Below the pieces are notes generated by a model. The model did not search any database. It was not told where the DNA came from and saw only the letters and a list, made by a program, of their open reading frames with translations. A DNA stretch of 64,000 bases from Saturnia japonica (lineage: Eukaryota > Arthropoda > Insecta > Lepidoptera > Saturniidae), in contig CM065318.1 in the NCBI GenBank assembly GCA_033032175.1, positions 4,712,001-4,776,000 on the forward strand. The letters run 5' to 3'. Made by a program: the position numbers and the translations under genes. This document shows, in pieces, positions 1 to 34,950 of this stretch. Numbering within the stretch: position 1 is the first letter of the stretch; each line of letters opens with the position of its first letter.

Positions 1-135
1 TTATTTATTTAAACATTTACATAATAAACACTAAAACAAGTAAAGAAAAATAGACAGAACATTGTTTAGTGCTAATAATTATATAATATAACGAGTAACA
101 AGGAGTAGAAGAGAAAGCAGGATCAGGGTTCAGGA

Positions 136-354
136 TCAGTCAATGTAAGTCCAGCTGACGGCTAAAGGACTGCCGATCTTTATGTGGTCGACGTTGCTTT
201 TCGAATGTACTATGCTTAGCATAAGGCACAGTGTCGTCACTGCTGTGCTATTATAAACAAAAAATACGAATACAAAGAAGTGTGTGATTAGTAATAAAAT
301 TCTTGTAACATTTGAGGCACGTTTTAAATCATTTTTGTAAAGCGCATCGTCCAC
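136..354 (-). CDS. hypothetical small membrane protein ORF (weak)
   Basis: Minus-strand ORF of 72 codons starting MDDALYK. A hydrophobic stretch at about residues 19-47 could be one or two membrane segments, and the C-terminus reads SWTYID. On the minus strand the bases before the start read ATACCAG, so the ORF could be a last exon whose acceptor lies at 354/355. Bases 1-9 read AATAAATAA on the minus strand, a possible poly(A) signal about 130 nt after the stop. I recognise no family. The sequence upstream (373-530) keeps an open minus-strand frame with several cysteines, but I cannot join the two. It may be a real short terminal exon or chance. Confidence 0.25.
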   Translation of the reverse strand: MDDALYKNDLKRASNVTRILLLITHFFVFVFFVYNSTAVTTLCLMLSIVHSKSNVDHIKIGSPLAVSWTYID

Positions 355-532
355 TGGTATATCTCGTTATTTATGAGACCGAATATCGCAGCCCTTATGT
401 ATATCATGTCTCACGACCCCTGTACAGGTAAAGGACTCCTGTACGCAGGTTACATATCTATTAAGACAATAAGTGCCACCTACATGAGTCCGTTCTGCTA
501 TTGTCGGGTCATCTCCACGAGACGATTATTCT

Positions 533-750
533 TCCGTATGATAGTGATGTCTGGAAGTGACTCCCTCACTATGCGTCCACTAAATTATTATTACTGTATT
601 ATATTAACACTTGTATACATAAAAAAAAAACAAGATAAACCAAATCGAGTTTGTTACCGGTTCTTCTCGATGACGGGGATATTTTCCGAACTGGCAGTAG
701 TGTTTTGTCGTTCATAAGTGCCTTCTTAGGGCCTAAAATCAATTGTTTTT
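533..750 (+). repeat. non-LTR retroelement 3' tail, copy 1 of 2
   Basis: Shares a long gapped match with 3030-3230, including GATAGTGATGTCTGGAA, a CGAGTTT..TTCTTCTCGATG block and GTTCATAAGTGCCTTCTTA. Both copies end near an A/T-rich run. The pattern is that of 3' ends of non-LTR elements or SINEs common in moths. It lies just before the first exon region of the ABHD gene. Confidence 0.6.
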
Positions 751-812
751 TTTTTTTTTTAATTTTTATTTCGCCTGCGTATCGTCGCGACCCTTTACGG
801 ATCACAGCGTGA

Positions 813-3800
813 ATGGAAAAACTCGTCGCGACTGATCGCCGCATTTCTAATCGATTTGTAGCGATTGTGCTGTGAGTAGATCGCACCTCGCGGCGAGCGC
901 GCAGCCAGTCGTTGGCGTGTTACTCGTCCTTCATAGAGTTGTTATAGGAGCAGTGGCAGGAGGATAATATTGCCGCAATAAACTGTAATAAATGTAGGTA
1001 ATTGGACTGTAATTCCCATTTGTTTAGAGTGGAATTAAAACTGTCTAATACCATTCACTCAGGTTTGAAGACGGCATACAAACGTTTCTATGTGGACATT
1101 GGTTCCGTTGTGGGCCAAAGCGACAAGATATGGACGATATCTCTAAACGATGAGTCGCCTAAGACTCCGCTGGTCCTGCTGCACGGCATGGCTGCTGGTC
1201 TTGCGCTGTGGTGTCCTAATCTGGACGCCTTTGCGGAATCGAGACCTGTGTACGCTATAGACTTATTAGGTAACGTGCGATTTTTTATCTTTACATATTA
1301 CTAGCGATGTCCCACGGTTTCACCTGGTTTTTAATTTAACAACTCGTGTAGCTGTAGACTATCGTAGTTTTCACTTCCCATACTTGCCTACAGCTTGCCA
1401 TATTGCTTGACGTGAATGGTTACTGCTCGGCTCCATTGGGTTTTAGCGTGAAGTTATATAGGTTTATAGCCTTCTTCAATAAATAGGATATAAAATAGAA
1501 AAATAATTTTTATAAATTTATCTGGTATTTCTAGAGATTAATTAGCATGTTAAAGGTTAATTTACTTTTAAAGAAACATAAATTTCAGTTAGTATGTATT
1601 GCCTGCGACTCTGTTCAGTGACCAAAGATGATATTCTCCTGTAACTTTGTCCTACAATAGTGTCTGACTGGATCGCGACCATCGTACACCAGGTGTAACA
1701 TTAGCCTTAGTTGCACGCTTACATACACGTGTCAAGTTCTGAAATGAGCACGTCTGTATGCATCAATCGAGCGGAGTGGTAGGGATTTGTTTTCGACTAG
1801 GTTCTCTTTTGTTTTGTCTCGTTTTGGAATCAGCCAATAAATATCTAACTGCCGAAAGGTTTACAGGTTGGCTTGAATGCGAGGACCGCCATTAAAGTGC
1901 TGATATATCTATGGTTGTCATTGTTTTTGGTTTGTAGTAATGCTTACCGTCTCTTTGCCGTGCTACTATATAAAAAAAACATTGGTTTCTAACCATTTTT
2001 CAATTGAATAATATTGTCATAATTACATAATATTTAAATTGTTATTTTATCTTTTTCAAACCTTCAGCAAATCAATATAATTTCTAGGCGACGCAAAATT
2101 AATTAATAAATTATTCAGGTTTTGGTCGCAGCTCTCGACCAAAATTTGCTTCGGACGCCCTGAAGACGGAAGCGCAATGGATCGAGTCGGTTGAAGAGTG
2201 GCGACGAGAAGTCAATATAAGTCAGTTCATTTTGTTGGGGCACAGCCTTGGCGGTTACATAGCTACAGCGTATGCTATGAAGTATCCCGAAAGGTAACTG
2301 ATCCTTAACTCAACAACATGGCATCACAAATTTTACTTTCACTATAAACAGTAAACTATTTAGATATTAAACGTACTCCATTGAAATCATCGTTTTATCG
2401 ATTTAATTTTTATTTGCGCGGGACCCTGATTCTTCTTCTAAAATAAAAGTAGCCTAAGTTACTCCTTATAAAATCAGTTAACCGCCAATGTAAGTCACAT
2501 CAAAATCGGTCCAACAGTTTCGGAAATACCGACTACATTATAAAATTATTTACAAAAGTTTTACTTCTCCCTCATGTACTGAGTTGCGCACACTCTTTTT
2601 TATGTTGGCAGAGTAAGGCATTTAGTACTTGCTGATCCGTGGGGTTTCGCAGAGAAGCCGACCAACTCGGAAAAGCAACAGCAGTTACCTTTATGGGTTC
2701 GAGCGATAGCCACGGCGTTGCAGCCGCTGAATCCGCTTTGGGCGGTGCGAGCGGCCGGCCCCGCTGGCAAGTGGCTCGTGGGGAAGACCAGACCAGATAT
2801 ATCGAGAAAATACATGAACTACGTGCATGACGCAGAGACTGTTATACCGGAGTACATTTACCAATGCAACTCGCAAACACCGAGGTAAATTTTCAGGGGT
2901 GTTATTTTTTTAGGTAATAGGTTTTATAATAAGATCCCGAAGCAAATTTCTGTGTTAACAAACAACGAGCTCAAGGACCATGTTAAGCAAGTTTAACTGT
3001 CAAAAGTTTATTATTGAGTAGATCATTATGGTAATGAATGATAGTGATGTCTGGAAATGACTCACTCTTTGCACATCCACCACTAAATTATATTTAGTTT
3101 TATTAAAAAAGATAAACCCGATCGAGTTTCTTGCCAGTTCTTCTCGATGTCTGGGTTATTTTCCAAACCGGTAGCTTGTACGGTGATTTGACGTTCATAA
3201 GTGCCTTCTTAAGGCGTAAATTGAATAAAGAATTTGTTGATTTTAATTTTAGATTTAGCATTTGGTCTCAATATCACATGATGTGGTTTAAGACAGTAAC
3301 ACACTGAACTTAGTGGGAGGACTGGCTTTCTTCGAGTGCAGCAGCCGGAACAGACCTATGGGTGCTTGATGATAGATTTTCAATTTGAGGGTGTTAGCTA
3401 GCCAGGCGGGATTTAGAAAAAGCCCTTGCTATGGTTTCTTCACGATGTTTTCCTTCACCGAAAGCTACCTCTGAGTTATCACTGCGTCAAGTTTTGTTTT
3501 GGGTGATGTGGAACTCCGTTGCAACCATCGGATATACGATATTTAAAAAAAGGTTATCATATCCCACATTAATGTTTCGAATAGTCAATGGAGTATAATA
3601 CAAAAATAATTTCTTATTTAACAAACAATTATCTGCTAAAACTGTTTTTTATTGTTTACCTTTAAATAATAAATAATTTCCTTTTAATTACGATTCATTG
3701 ATCAATTAAATATCCGTAACTGAAGTTATCCTAAATAATTTCATATCCGTAACATACCTGGTAAATATAATAGCTTTGAATGAATGTATGAATGACCTAT

Positions 3801-5060
3801 CATTCATAAAAATAGAAAATTATGAATTACAGTGGTGAGGCAGCTTTCCACAGTTTGATGACTGGCTTCGGGTGGGCCAAGAACCCGATGTCGAAACGTA
3901 TAGATTGCTTGGATCCAGCTCTGGCGATCACAGTACTATACGGATCTCGTTCGTGGGTCGACAACAGTACAGGACAAGTGCTTAGCGAAAGTAGACCCGA
4001 TTCTAAGACATACGTACAGGTGAGAAATAAAGCCCTTTATGTCTTACCGTGTTTTTGAAGTTTGACACTCATTTACACTTTGTTAAGAAAAAGTGCAGGC
4101 GATAACTATGTTCCGCGACCGATCTTTTGCCGTAACAGTAGCACGACTGTGGAATTCGCTTCCGATCACCATCCAACAAGCCATCTCTCGGGATTCCTTG
4201 CAAGTATTCGCTACGTAGGTTTTAATTGCAGTAGTTGAATATCGGATATTTTTTTTTTACTAAATCTATGCACACCTTATATCTTTCTCTTGCTTTCCTG
4301 GAAGACTGGTAGATAATGATTTTTAGCATTAAGCCCTCCAATTCGGTAGGTACTTGACTCTTATCAAATTTGGCGCATTGAATAAATATTTTCCATTGTA
4401 TTAGACTTAGAAACCAATATTTATCGATTTCAGATATTAAAAATGTAAGAGTTTGGCGATATCATGATTTGTCATATTTTGTTAGTTTTTAATTTGGTTA
4501 TAATTGTGTACAAGTGAATTGGATTATAAATAATAATTAGGTACATGCATTTTTCTTTCATTAAAAAAATAATTGTTTATGGATTTATTAAAGTTTTGTT
4601 ATTGCAAATCATATATATTTAAAAAATATCGAAATTTGTGCACTATTAATTGCCATATATCATATACGGCGGAGGGAAGCGGATCTATCATTCGTGACGC
4701 AGAAAATGTAACAGCGTGACGAAACAGGTCTAAAAATGTAAAATGTTGTGTGACGTATTTTATGAACGGCCCATAAAAGAATACGTGTAGGCCATTTTTG
4801 TTGTATTATTCGACACAGACTATTCCTTACGGCGTATCAAATGTTACTAAATAATATATCAATGTTATATTTATTTTCAGGCAATTAACGGTGCCGGTCA
4901 CCACGTCTATTTGGACAAGCCGGATTTGTTTAACAAGTACGTGTTAGAAGCTTGCGCCCGCGCAGACGCATACGATCCCTTGCCCGCAATCAATAAGAGA
5001 GATATTGAAAAGAATAGAAATTTCCAGAACAACGCTGAAACAGCCCCGACAACGTCTTGA
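813..5060 (+). CDS. ABHD4: ABHD4/ABHD5-type alpha/beta hydrolase ((lyso)-N-acyl-PE lipase-like), 6 exons
   Basis: Coding exons: 813-871 (uncertain), 1028-1269, 2119-2293, 2612-2884, 3833-4019 and 4881-5060. All phases agree, giving 371 aa. Seen: an oxyanion-loop region LVLLHGM in exon 2; DLLGFGRSSRP across introns 2/3; nucleophile elbow GHSLGG (Ser about 143) in exon 3; ADPWGF in exon 4; and GAGHHVYLD in exon 6, giving the catalytic His (about 319) and the H-X4-D motif of the ABHD4/5 family. Known: ABHD4 hydrolyses N-acyl phosphatidylethanolamines, while vertebrate ABHD5 is a lipase co-activator with Asn at the nucleophile. This copy keeps Ser, like ABHD4 and Drosophila pummelig, so an active hydrolase is inferred. 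Exon 1 is weak: ATG at 813 followed by donor GTGAGT fits the phase of an acceptor at 1027. An alternative acceptor at 1062 would need a different, unseen first exon. The introns are full of repeat remnants. The gene lies tail-to-tail with MCM4. Confidence 0.88.
3030..3230 (+). repeat. non-LTR retroelement 3' tail, copy 2 of 2
   Basis: Second copy of the 533-750 family, in ABHD intron 4. It carries the same blocks (GATAGTGATGTCTGGAAATG, GATCGAGTTTCTTGCC, CATAAGTGCCTTCTTAAGG) and ends in AATTGAATAAAGAA. Confidence 0.6.
3270..3560 (-). repeat. tRNA-headed SINE-2 copy (truncated)
   Basis: Matches the family best seen at 27110-27400: CCGGAACAGACC, a GTGCTTG..AGATTTTCAA block, GCCAGGCGGG, AGAAAAAGCCCT and TTTTCCTTCACCGAAAGC. 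It lies in ABHD intron 4. The tRNA-like head is decayed. Confidence 0.55.
4085..4225 (+). pseudogene. non-LTR reverse transcriptase C-terminal remnant
   Basis: A short plus-strand frame reads SFAVTVARLWNSLP and then ends at a stop. The phrase (V/L)WNSLP after a basic, aromatic stretch is the usual end of Jockey/CR1-type LINE reverse transcriptases in insects. It lies in ABHD intron 5, next to exon 5. Confidence 0.55.
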
Positions 5061-7894
5061 TAGATAAATCACTTTTGTTAAGTCTGCGGCTCTCGAGGTC
5101 ATACAAAATGTGCGTGATATTGGCATTAATGCCATCCAAGGGAGTCAAGTTATTAATATTATTTTATTACGGGTCACTTTTAAATTGTCGTTCATTTCGT
5201 ATTGGTTATATAATGGTGAAAACGCATTAGGTATTTTTCTACACCCACTTTTAATACCCTGCTGGGCACGAGGGGCAGGCATGTCAGAATAGTGAGGGTC
5301 ATTTACTGTTCAGACTTATTGCAAATTATTTGTAAGAATTTAAATGTAACCATGTATTATTTCAAGGTGTTTAAAAAAAAGCATAATTGTAGCATTGAAC
5401 AAACACGGATGCTTAAAATATAACATGTACAATCAATTCGAGTCCGTATAGGAGGCACTTATCTAGCTGTCTCTATCTCTATCTTAGAAGGGACAGGTCA
5501 TAACATAAAAAAGTAAGAACTCTTAATTAAATGCATGATCACATTTTTTTCTTTACCCAGAAAGAACTTTGTCGCTGTCACACATTCAAAATAAAATATA
5601 TTCAAGAGATAATTTTTGTATGCGACTATATTTTTTTGGGGAAAAATAAAGCATAAAGCATCTGGATGGTCAACAACATAAAATAGAAATAATATGTCAA
5701 AAATCCTTTGGCGATATATCATTTTTGATACAACATGCATTTAGTACTTATCACAATGGACATGACAAATATAATTTTATTTTCAAATATTAATATTTCC
5801 GAATGTGCAATAGGCAGCATGTGTGTGATCGAGTTACTTTGTGTTTTGTGTGAATTCTTAACGTATCAAGAATTTTAATTCTGCCTTGTGATTGTCTCAA
5901 AGTAAAAGCCCAATTATCCCTTAATTGGTATATGTTATGTTGAAATTCTTGATTGGAGATGAAAATTCTTTTGATGTTCGTTCGTTGTATCTGATATTAA
6001 ATGTTTGTCCAACAAAGTGCCTTTACAGTGTTACTTTATATACTACTAAAGTTTATTATACACTTATATAATGTAATAAAACTGTTGAAATGGAAACTGG
6101 GCTTCCGATTTCGTTATCAAATACTTCACGTTTCATCTGTAGACGTAAATTTAACAGTTTCTACGCAAATAATCCTTTGGACTTATCACGTATCTGCTTT
6201 CAAACAATTTAATGAAATATACTTCTACAATTTTCAAGCTCCTTGATTTTTGTAAATACAGATACGATATTTGCTTAATCTTTACATGTCAACATCTCAA
6301 GGAAATATCCTATTTTTAACCCCCAATTCAATCCTCTTAGGAGGATGAATTTTTTATCTTTACTTAGTATTCACCTACGGTATAGAGTTCTAAAATTTCA
6401 CGCTTCTAGGGTCACAAGTTTGAGCTGTGTATTATCTGCCAATGAATCTTAAGAGTTTCACCAAGTGAATTTCCTAGCAACGATCAAGATGTTTAGATCC
6501 GAGTATTTTATAACAGAATTGGTCCAACAGTTTATGTGATTACCTCTAACATACAAACTGTATTTTAGGTGTTTCAAATATCTTTACTTAAATGAATTTA
6601 TTGTCTATGTACTTATTGTTAAATTAGTTAAGTGTGGATATATGTACGACTTTCTAAATAGATAAAAAAATAATTTTTGTTCATATCTGTTAGATCATCT
6701 TTTGACATGAAGGTATGTTGTGTACGTTGAATATATTTATCTATAATAATAAAAAATGCCTTATATATGCCATTAAGTTATTGCTTCAACACTTATGCAA
6801 TTTAAAAAAAATTCGTGGAAGTATTGTTGTTTAGCCATAGGCTTTTGATACACAAAGAGTTATTGTAAATAAACATAATTTATTATTTTATAAATGTGTT
6901 TTATTTAATCAGAAATCGAATGCGTCATTAATTTTTTATAGAGCTGGTTTAACCTACAATATCTCCTATGATGATGTGGTCTGAGCTGATAACATGCTAA
7001 TAAGGGATTTGATCATGACCGAAGTTGCCGGAACACACGTATTAGGGTGCTTGATAACAAAATTATCAGCTTGGAAGACAGTAATCCTGCTTGGTGTGAG
7101 ATCTCAACACTCACTTGAAACACTCCATTGCGGGTATTTAAGTAAATCGTTCACAATAGCCGGAATTCCATTTGTATTCATTTTACAAAATTTAATGAAA
7201 CAAAGTGCACTGAAGATTTTGATAATATTTTAAATATACCTGTTAACGAATCTCTATTTTTCTCGTTATGAGAAACCGGCTTTTTGACGATAGTGAAGAA
7301 TAATAATTAAAGGATAGGTCAATGAATGTGAAATGCTGTCCGTTGGTAAGCGCATCACTTAGAATGGCTGGAAGGATTTGGCTAATTCTGTTTTTGATTA
7401 TGTTAGTGCAAATAAGGTTTTTAGGAAAAAATAATAATTAAAAAGTTGTCCGGAAGATTATAAAACTCTGGGAACTTTTTCTATTGAATTTTGATTCTTT
7501 TTTGTCTTTTTATGATCCCTGAAGAGTTTTCAGGAAAAAAGAAAAAACAGTAAGTGGCGCTGTGATCGAATTTTTGACTACTGGAAGGGTGATGATACTT
7601 ACTTACCTACCTAGCTAGCATAAAATAAAAATAATTGACAAAGAGAAAAGTGAACTGAACCTGCTAGTTGTTTTGTTGGTTTTTAACTTTATTTCTGATA
7701 TTAAATTTACCCACGTATTTACTTAATTTGTGTTCAACGACATTGGTATAGGACTAGTCATAGTCTAAGGAGATATGCCTGCTCGTGTGTCCTACCGTTT
7801 GTGCAATGTGGCCGTAAGCCGAAGAATTGTTCGACATGATGCCAACGGCTACTTTCCACCAATTCACCGATCGCCATCGACAGGAAATGGTTGC

Positions 7895-8027
7895 GGACAG
7901 TGCGTTTACGATATGTTCATTCAATAAAGTTGTTCAAGTTGTTAGGAAACTACATTACAGTGTTTTATATAAGCATTTACGCATTCTTCTATCGTCCATG
8001 CGAGCGAAGCCGCGGACAAAGCTAGTT
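7895..8027 (+). repeat. Helitron-like 3' end fragment
   Basis: Ends in GCGAGCGAAGCCGCGG followed by ACAAAGCTAG and then T. This is the same terminal signature (GC-rich short palindrome, then CTAG before T) seen at 12495, 33187, 39809 and 40472. It sits 220 bp past the MCM4 stop. Confidence 0.5.
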
Positions 8028-8200
8028 TAGTATAAATATAAAGGGGGGAAACGTCAACTGTGGTACTGCATTATACTGCAATACAAGAATAATGTGCGAC
8101 AAAGATGGGGTTGTCGCTGTTCACGAATCTACCCTAAACAAAAACTAGTGATGTTATTTTTTGTGCAAATAATACAATATATTATACAAAAATGATCACG

Positions 8201-8206
8201 TTTAAT
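8201..8206 (-). terminator. candidate MCM4 poly(A) signal ATTAAA
   Basis: TTTAAT on the plus strand is ATTAAA on the minus strand, about 41 nt after the MCM4 stop codon. No AATAAA lies nearer on that strand. Confidence 0.4.
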
Positions 8207-8246
8207 AATAATAATAAACTTACAGCATAAACATAAATGTCACTTA

Positions 8247-31088
<22,842 letters not shown>

Positions 31089-31208
31089 GGTTCTTTTGAA
31101 CTATTTATATTGACTAACAAACAAACAATAAATCCCACAAGCTTATTTTGATTTACACCTAAGATAAATATAATATTTGTTTACAAAGCGTTATAGGTTA
31201 TAAAATAA

Positions 31209-31224
31209 GTTTTGCCGCGAAAAC
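31209..31224. promoter_or_regulatory. E2F/DP-like site in the MCM4 promoter
   Basis: Reads GTTTTGCCGCGAAAAC: TTTTCGCGG on one strand, near-palindromic, matching the E2F core TTTSSCGC. It is about 121 bp upstream of the MCM4 ATG. MCM genes are classic E2F targets at G1/S in animals, including flies. Confidence 0.6.
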
Positions 31225-31464
31225 AATGATTTATTTGACAATTGACAACCGTGAGCATGAAGGCATGAACCCATCTTTGTCACTAAATTAGAGGTGTAAC
31301 GAAATAGGTACAGGGATTATAATACGCGATATATAATGTTAAACGAATACTATTATTAGTAATAGTACTAATAGTAGTAATAATAGTATAATAATGGGTT
31401 ACCAAATATTACTCAAATAATAGACACGCGATTCACGATCCGCGCGGTGAGTCACCGCAAAGTA

Positions 31465-31465
<1 letters not shown>

Positions 31466-31491
<26 letters not shown>
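31466..31491. repeat. poly-T run
   Basis: About 25 consecutive T, the possible A-tail of a reversed retroelement joined to the family D copy that follows. Confidence 0.7.
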
Positions 31492-31494
<3 letters not shown>

Positions 31495-31495
<1 letters not shown>

Positions 31496-32050
31496 CTGGC
31501 TACACTGTTAGCCTTAGGGGCCCTAAAGCCGCTGCGGCTTTTACAGCTTCACCGGACTTGGGGGCGAGCGCAGAGGGCACTCAGCCGCGAAAGTTTTGTG
31601 GACGACTCGCACGAGGGTGCCAAAGTGGCCGGACCTCGGCTCGGGCGGTCGTCGCGTTCGCAAATAGGTCGCGATCTATTCGAATCCCTACACCTACGAT
31701 TCGAGCTAACTAAATATACACATAGGCACGTTCCCTTCCTCCTGGGAGGAAGGAAGGAACCGTGCGTATGTGTATTCAATAATCGGAATGTTTCTACACT
31801 AACTAGCGCTAACTAACTAGCGTAAAAAAAGAAAAAAAAAGGTCCCTCACAGAACCTATGTACCTGTGTGGTGTGCACGTGTGTATGTTCATACGTGTGT
31901 AGTGTTGTATGTAGGTAGCTAAGTGATGCACGTACAGTGTCACTTGTATCGCGCGGGCGGTTGCCTGACCCAAGGGTTTCACACCGAGGAACGGACCTAG
32001 GCCCCGCAAAGTACCTCTCTCTTTGGCAGTTATAGGGGCGCGCATCTTGC
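31495..32050. repeat. dispersed repeat family D, copy 2
   Basis: Best copy of the family: GTTAGCCTTAGGGGCCCTAA, GGGGGCGAGCGCAGAGGGC, CAGCCGCGAAAG, CCAAAGTGGCCGGACCTCGG, AGGTCGCGATCTATTCGAAT, CTGTGTGGTGTGCACGTGTG and CCGAGGAACGGACCTAGGC. High GC compared with its flanks. It lies about 400 bp upstream of the MCM4 start. Confidence 0.7.
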
Positions 32051-32208
32051 GAGTAAGCGAGATAACTACATGATTTGAAACTTCGTATAGAAACGACCGC
32101 TGGCTGCTGGCTTATCCTAAAGTTAACGTAAAGACATCATTATACACGTCGGGCTTCGTATGAAAACTGCATGAGTTGGTAACACAGTAAGCAAGCAATG
32201 AGTACAGA

Positions 32209-32386
32209 GTCACTATATAAGGCACTGTTTCTAATGAATATCAGTGTATTAGCTAATACGCATATTAGTTTGATTCATAGATTAGTTTGAAAATTTTGTA
32301 TTAGGTACCTATCTATTAGTATTTAGTATTATAGAATCACTATATTAGGCACCATTTTTAACGAATATCAGTATATTAGCTAATAT
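32209..32386. repeat. pair of direct repeats, about 50 bp each, 128 bp apart
   Basis: TCACTATATAAGGCAC.., AATGAATATCAGTGTATTAG and CTAATA at 32209-32258 recur with few changes at 32337-32386 (TCACTATATTAGGCACC, ACGAATATCAGTATATTAGC). Confidence 0.6.
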
Positions 32387-32670
32387 GGATAAGTATAAAT
32401 TATCTATTGGTATTTCGATTATATTAGCGGTTCCTTCAGTTCCTTGTAACTAGCTGCGATTGCATACATGTTATCGTATCGTATTTTAGGGAATTTCAAA
32501 TGATAATATTTATTATTTTGTGTTTAGAATCAACTAAAAAATCAATCGGTTGACGTTTTTAATGGACGTACATAAAAATCTATAATTGTAGTAGTACATG
32601 ACATAATGATATTTTTTAACATAATATATTTTAGTATACAAAAGATTTTGACGATAACGACAGTCCGTAA

Positions 32671-33187
32671 TCTATACAATAATAAAATTAAAGAGTCTGT
32701 TTGTAATGTCAAAATAACAATTTTTTATTACTAAATGCATATGAAAGTATATACAAAACATATATTAAAAACCCCATTTTAAAAATTCTTATCTATCTGT
32801 TTGTTCCGGGTAATCTCCGAAACGGCTAAACCGATTTCGACAGGACTTTCACCGTTAGATAGCTGATTTTATAGGAAGTAACTTAGGCTACCTTTATTTT
32901 AGAAATATAATTATGGTTCCACATAAATAAATAAAACTGGTCATGGTAAATCAATTCGGGTGCTTAAAATGGCTTACGTTGAGTAAACTATAAGAGATAT
33001 AGCAAATTAACGTACCAAATAATTGTAGACATTAAAAATACCTACAAAAAAGTCAGGGAAGTATACGTCTATCTTATATGGAACATCCACAATAAGCATT
33101 ATTGTCTTTAAAATAGCCGGTAGCGGGGGAGCATGATTCGCGCGGGCATACTGTAGTTCACGTGAGCGAAGCCGCGGGCACAGCTAG
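32671..33187 (+). mobile_element. non-autonomous Helitron-like element, most complete copy
   Basis: Starts TCTATACAATAATAAAA after A. Contains GTCTGTTTGTAATGTC, ATGCATATGAAAGTATATAC, ATCTCCGAAACGG, AGTAACTTAGGCTACC and CAATTCGGGTGCTTAAAATGG. Ends GAGCGAAGCCGCGGGCACAG, then CTAG before T. A 5' TC, a 3' CTRR end after a short GC palindrome, and insertion between A and T without duplication are Helitron hallmarks. It encodes no protein. Confidence 0.7.
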
Positions 33188-33189
33188 TT

Positions 33190-34770
33190 TATTAAAACGA
33201 AAGAAAACTTTATCACTTTTTCATTTATTTACGTTATTTAATAAGCATACGGATAATAATAATAAATATTCACAACAATCTTTTATTTCATACTCAAATT
33301 CTATAGGTATAGAGAACACTGAGAATAGATACGCTTAATATCATTATTACATTCAAGTAGGTAACGAATAGCGAATATTGAATAGGTGACTATTATTTGA
33401 CTAATACCAAATAATAGGTACGGGAACCTAACATGAGTTAACTAATATATTCCTTCAGGAATATCAAAATATCAGCCTAATATAACACCTTTAGTCTAAA
33501 TTCCCCAGAATGGGAAGGTTAAAGTTCTGATTCACCACATAGCTTTCCACAAGATAAATTGTACTCCAATAAAAAATATATTGCAGTAAAAGTTGTTTAG
33601 GCATTACTAATGGGTATCTGAACGCATTACTTATAATTTAATAAATAAATTAATGTCAAATGGTAATAAAAAATAAAAGGCATTCGGATATTTTTAAAAC
33701 CTGTAACAAAAAAAGGGCGCACTGGTTCTCACGAAGAAATTGCATGAACTTGGAAAGCTTGGGAACCGCCTTCTTTAAGCGTTTTTGTTGTTTTTGAAGT
33801 GAAAACTTCTTTAATACTGTTGTGATTCGAAACATGGTGGAACAAAAGTAATACTAAAAAGGGACAATCACATATCTATAGCATTTAGCCTGCGAAAAAA
33901 TTAGACAGAATACATTTTAAGAGTGGTACTTAGATAGTACGAGTCCCGTTGATTTAGAAGATTTTTAAAATAGGTTTTAAATAATTTTATGTTTGTTAAG
34001 TGATGAATTTAACCACTTGTAAATTATTTTTTTGTTTTGATTACTTTATGAAGGTTCTCTTTTGTTCTTAAGTTTATGGTACCGTGTTTAGAAGGTTCTC
34101 TTCTTCTTCTTCTTGTTTTCGAGAAGGTACTCCGAGTTGGCAATGGATAGGCTGACAGAGGTGTAATATAGTAATTAAGTGGAACAACAAAGTAATAAAA
34201 CTATAAAAGTTATACATTGTAATTGGACACCTCTCAACATTTCTTTGAAACAGAGCATAGAATCACTGCAAGGATAGTGTATACTGTGTTCCTGTCTTGA
34301 AATATAATTCTTTCATCGCATTACATGGCATTTTTATAAATAATAGTATGAACCACTATTAAATTCAAAGAAGTTTTATTGTAACGATCGATGAAGTGTT
34401 TACTCTCTTTATCACCGAGTTATCGTCGCTAGTATGAGCCGACAAAGAGTTTTAACGGATACACATCCAAATGGCAACACAATCAACATGCCAATAGCGT
34501 TTTATAAATTTGTAAACCTCGCTGTTTTTATTCCTGCATACCTTTAAACCCTAGTAATTTTCGGCTACACTATATAAATTAGGGTTATGCAATATTTTTT
34601 AAAGTGTCTTTTTGTTTATCGTGAGGTTTACATATCAAACTATAATCAAATTATCAACATTTCAATAAACGATAGTTAAAAAATTATAAGTACTTACTAC
34701 ACGTATAAAGTTTACTTCTATGACCTAATAATACAATAATATCCCTAAAAATTGTATTCAGTTAAAAATA
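33190..34770. other. AT-rich intergenic stretch
   Basis: No gene or clear repeat recognised. A (TTC)n-like run lies at about 34103-34116, and CTTTAAGCGTTTTTGTTGTTT with GAAGTGAAAACTTCT at about 33775-33812. Confidence 0.4.
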
Positions 34771-34774
34771 TGGT

Positions 34775-34950
34775 TTAGCCTGACGGGTCCTATCCAAAAA
34801 CAGAGCTGCTGATGGCTTTTACAGCTTTACCAGGCTTGGAGGCGAGCGCTTAAGGCACTCAGCCGCGAAAGTGTTGGCAACATGTGCGCAAGGTTGCCAA
34901 AGTGGCCGGACCTCTGTTGCCGCGATTGCAACTAAGTCACGACCTAACTA
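34775..34950. repeat. dispersed repeat family D, 5' fragment
   Basis: Shares GGCTTTTACAGCTT.ACC, GGCGAGCGC, GGCACTCAGCCGCGAAAGT, TGCCAAAGTGGCCGGACCTC with 31495-32050. Confidence 0.65.

Larger units (their letters stand above)
5061..8246. other. ABHD4-MCM4 convergent intergenic region
   Basis: No convincing gene. AATAAA at 5645-5650 is a possible ABHD poly(A) signal about 590 nt after the stop, and others occur near 6866. The rest is AT-rich. Repeat remnants begin near 7270, including a CGAAGCCGCGGACAAAGCTAG Helitron-like end before base 8028. Confidence 0.5.

Noticed and set aside
1002..1061. Start of the ABHD reading frame at TTG 1002
   Set aside because: TTG is not a normal start in animals, and the bases before 1028 look like intron ending in TTTGTTTAG.
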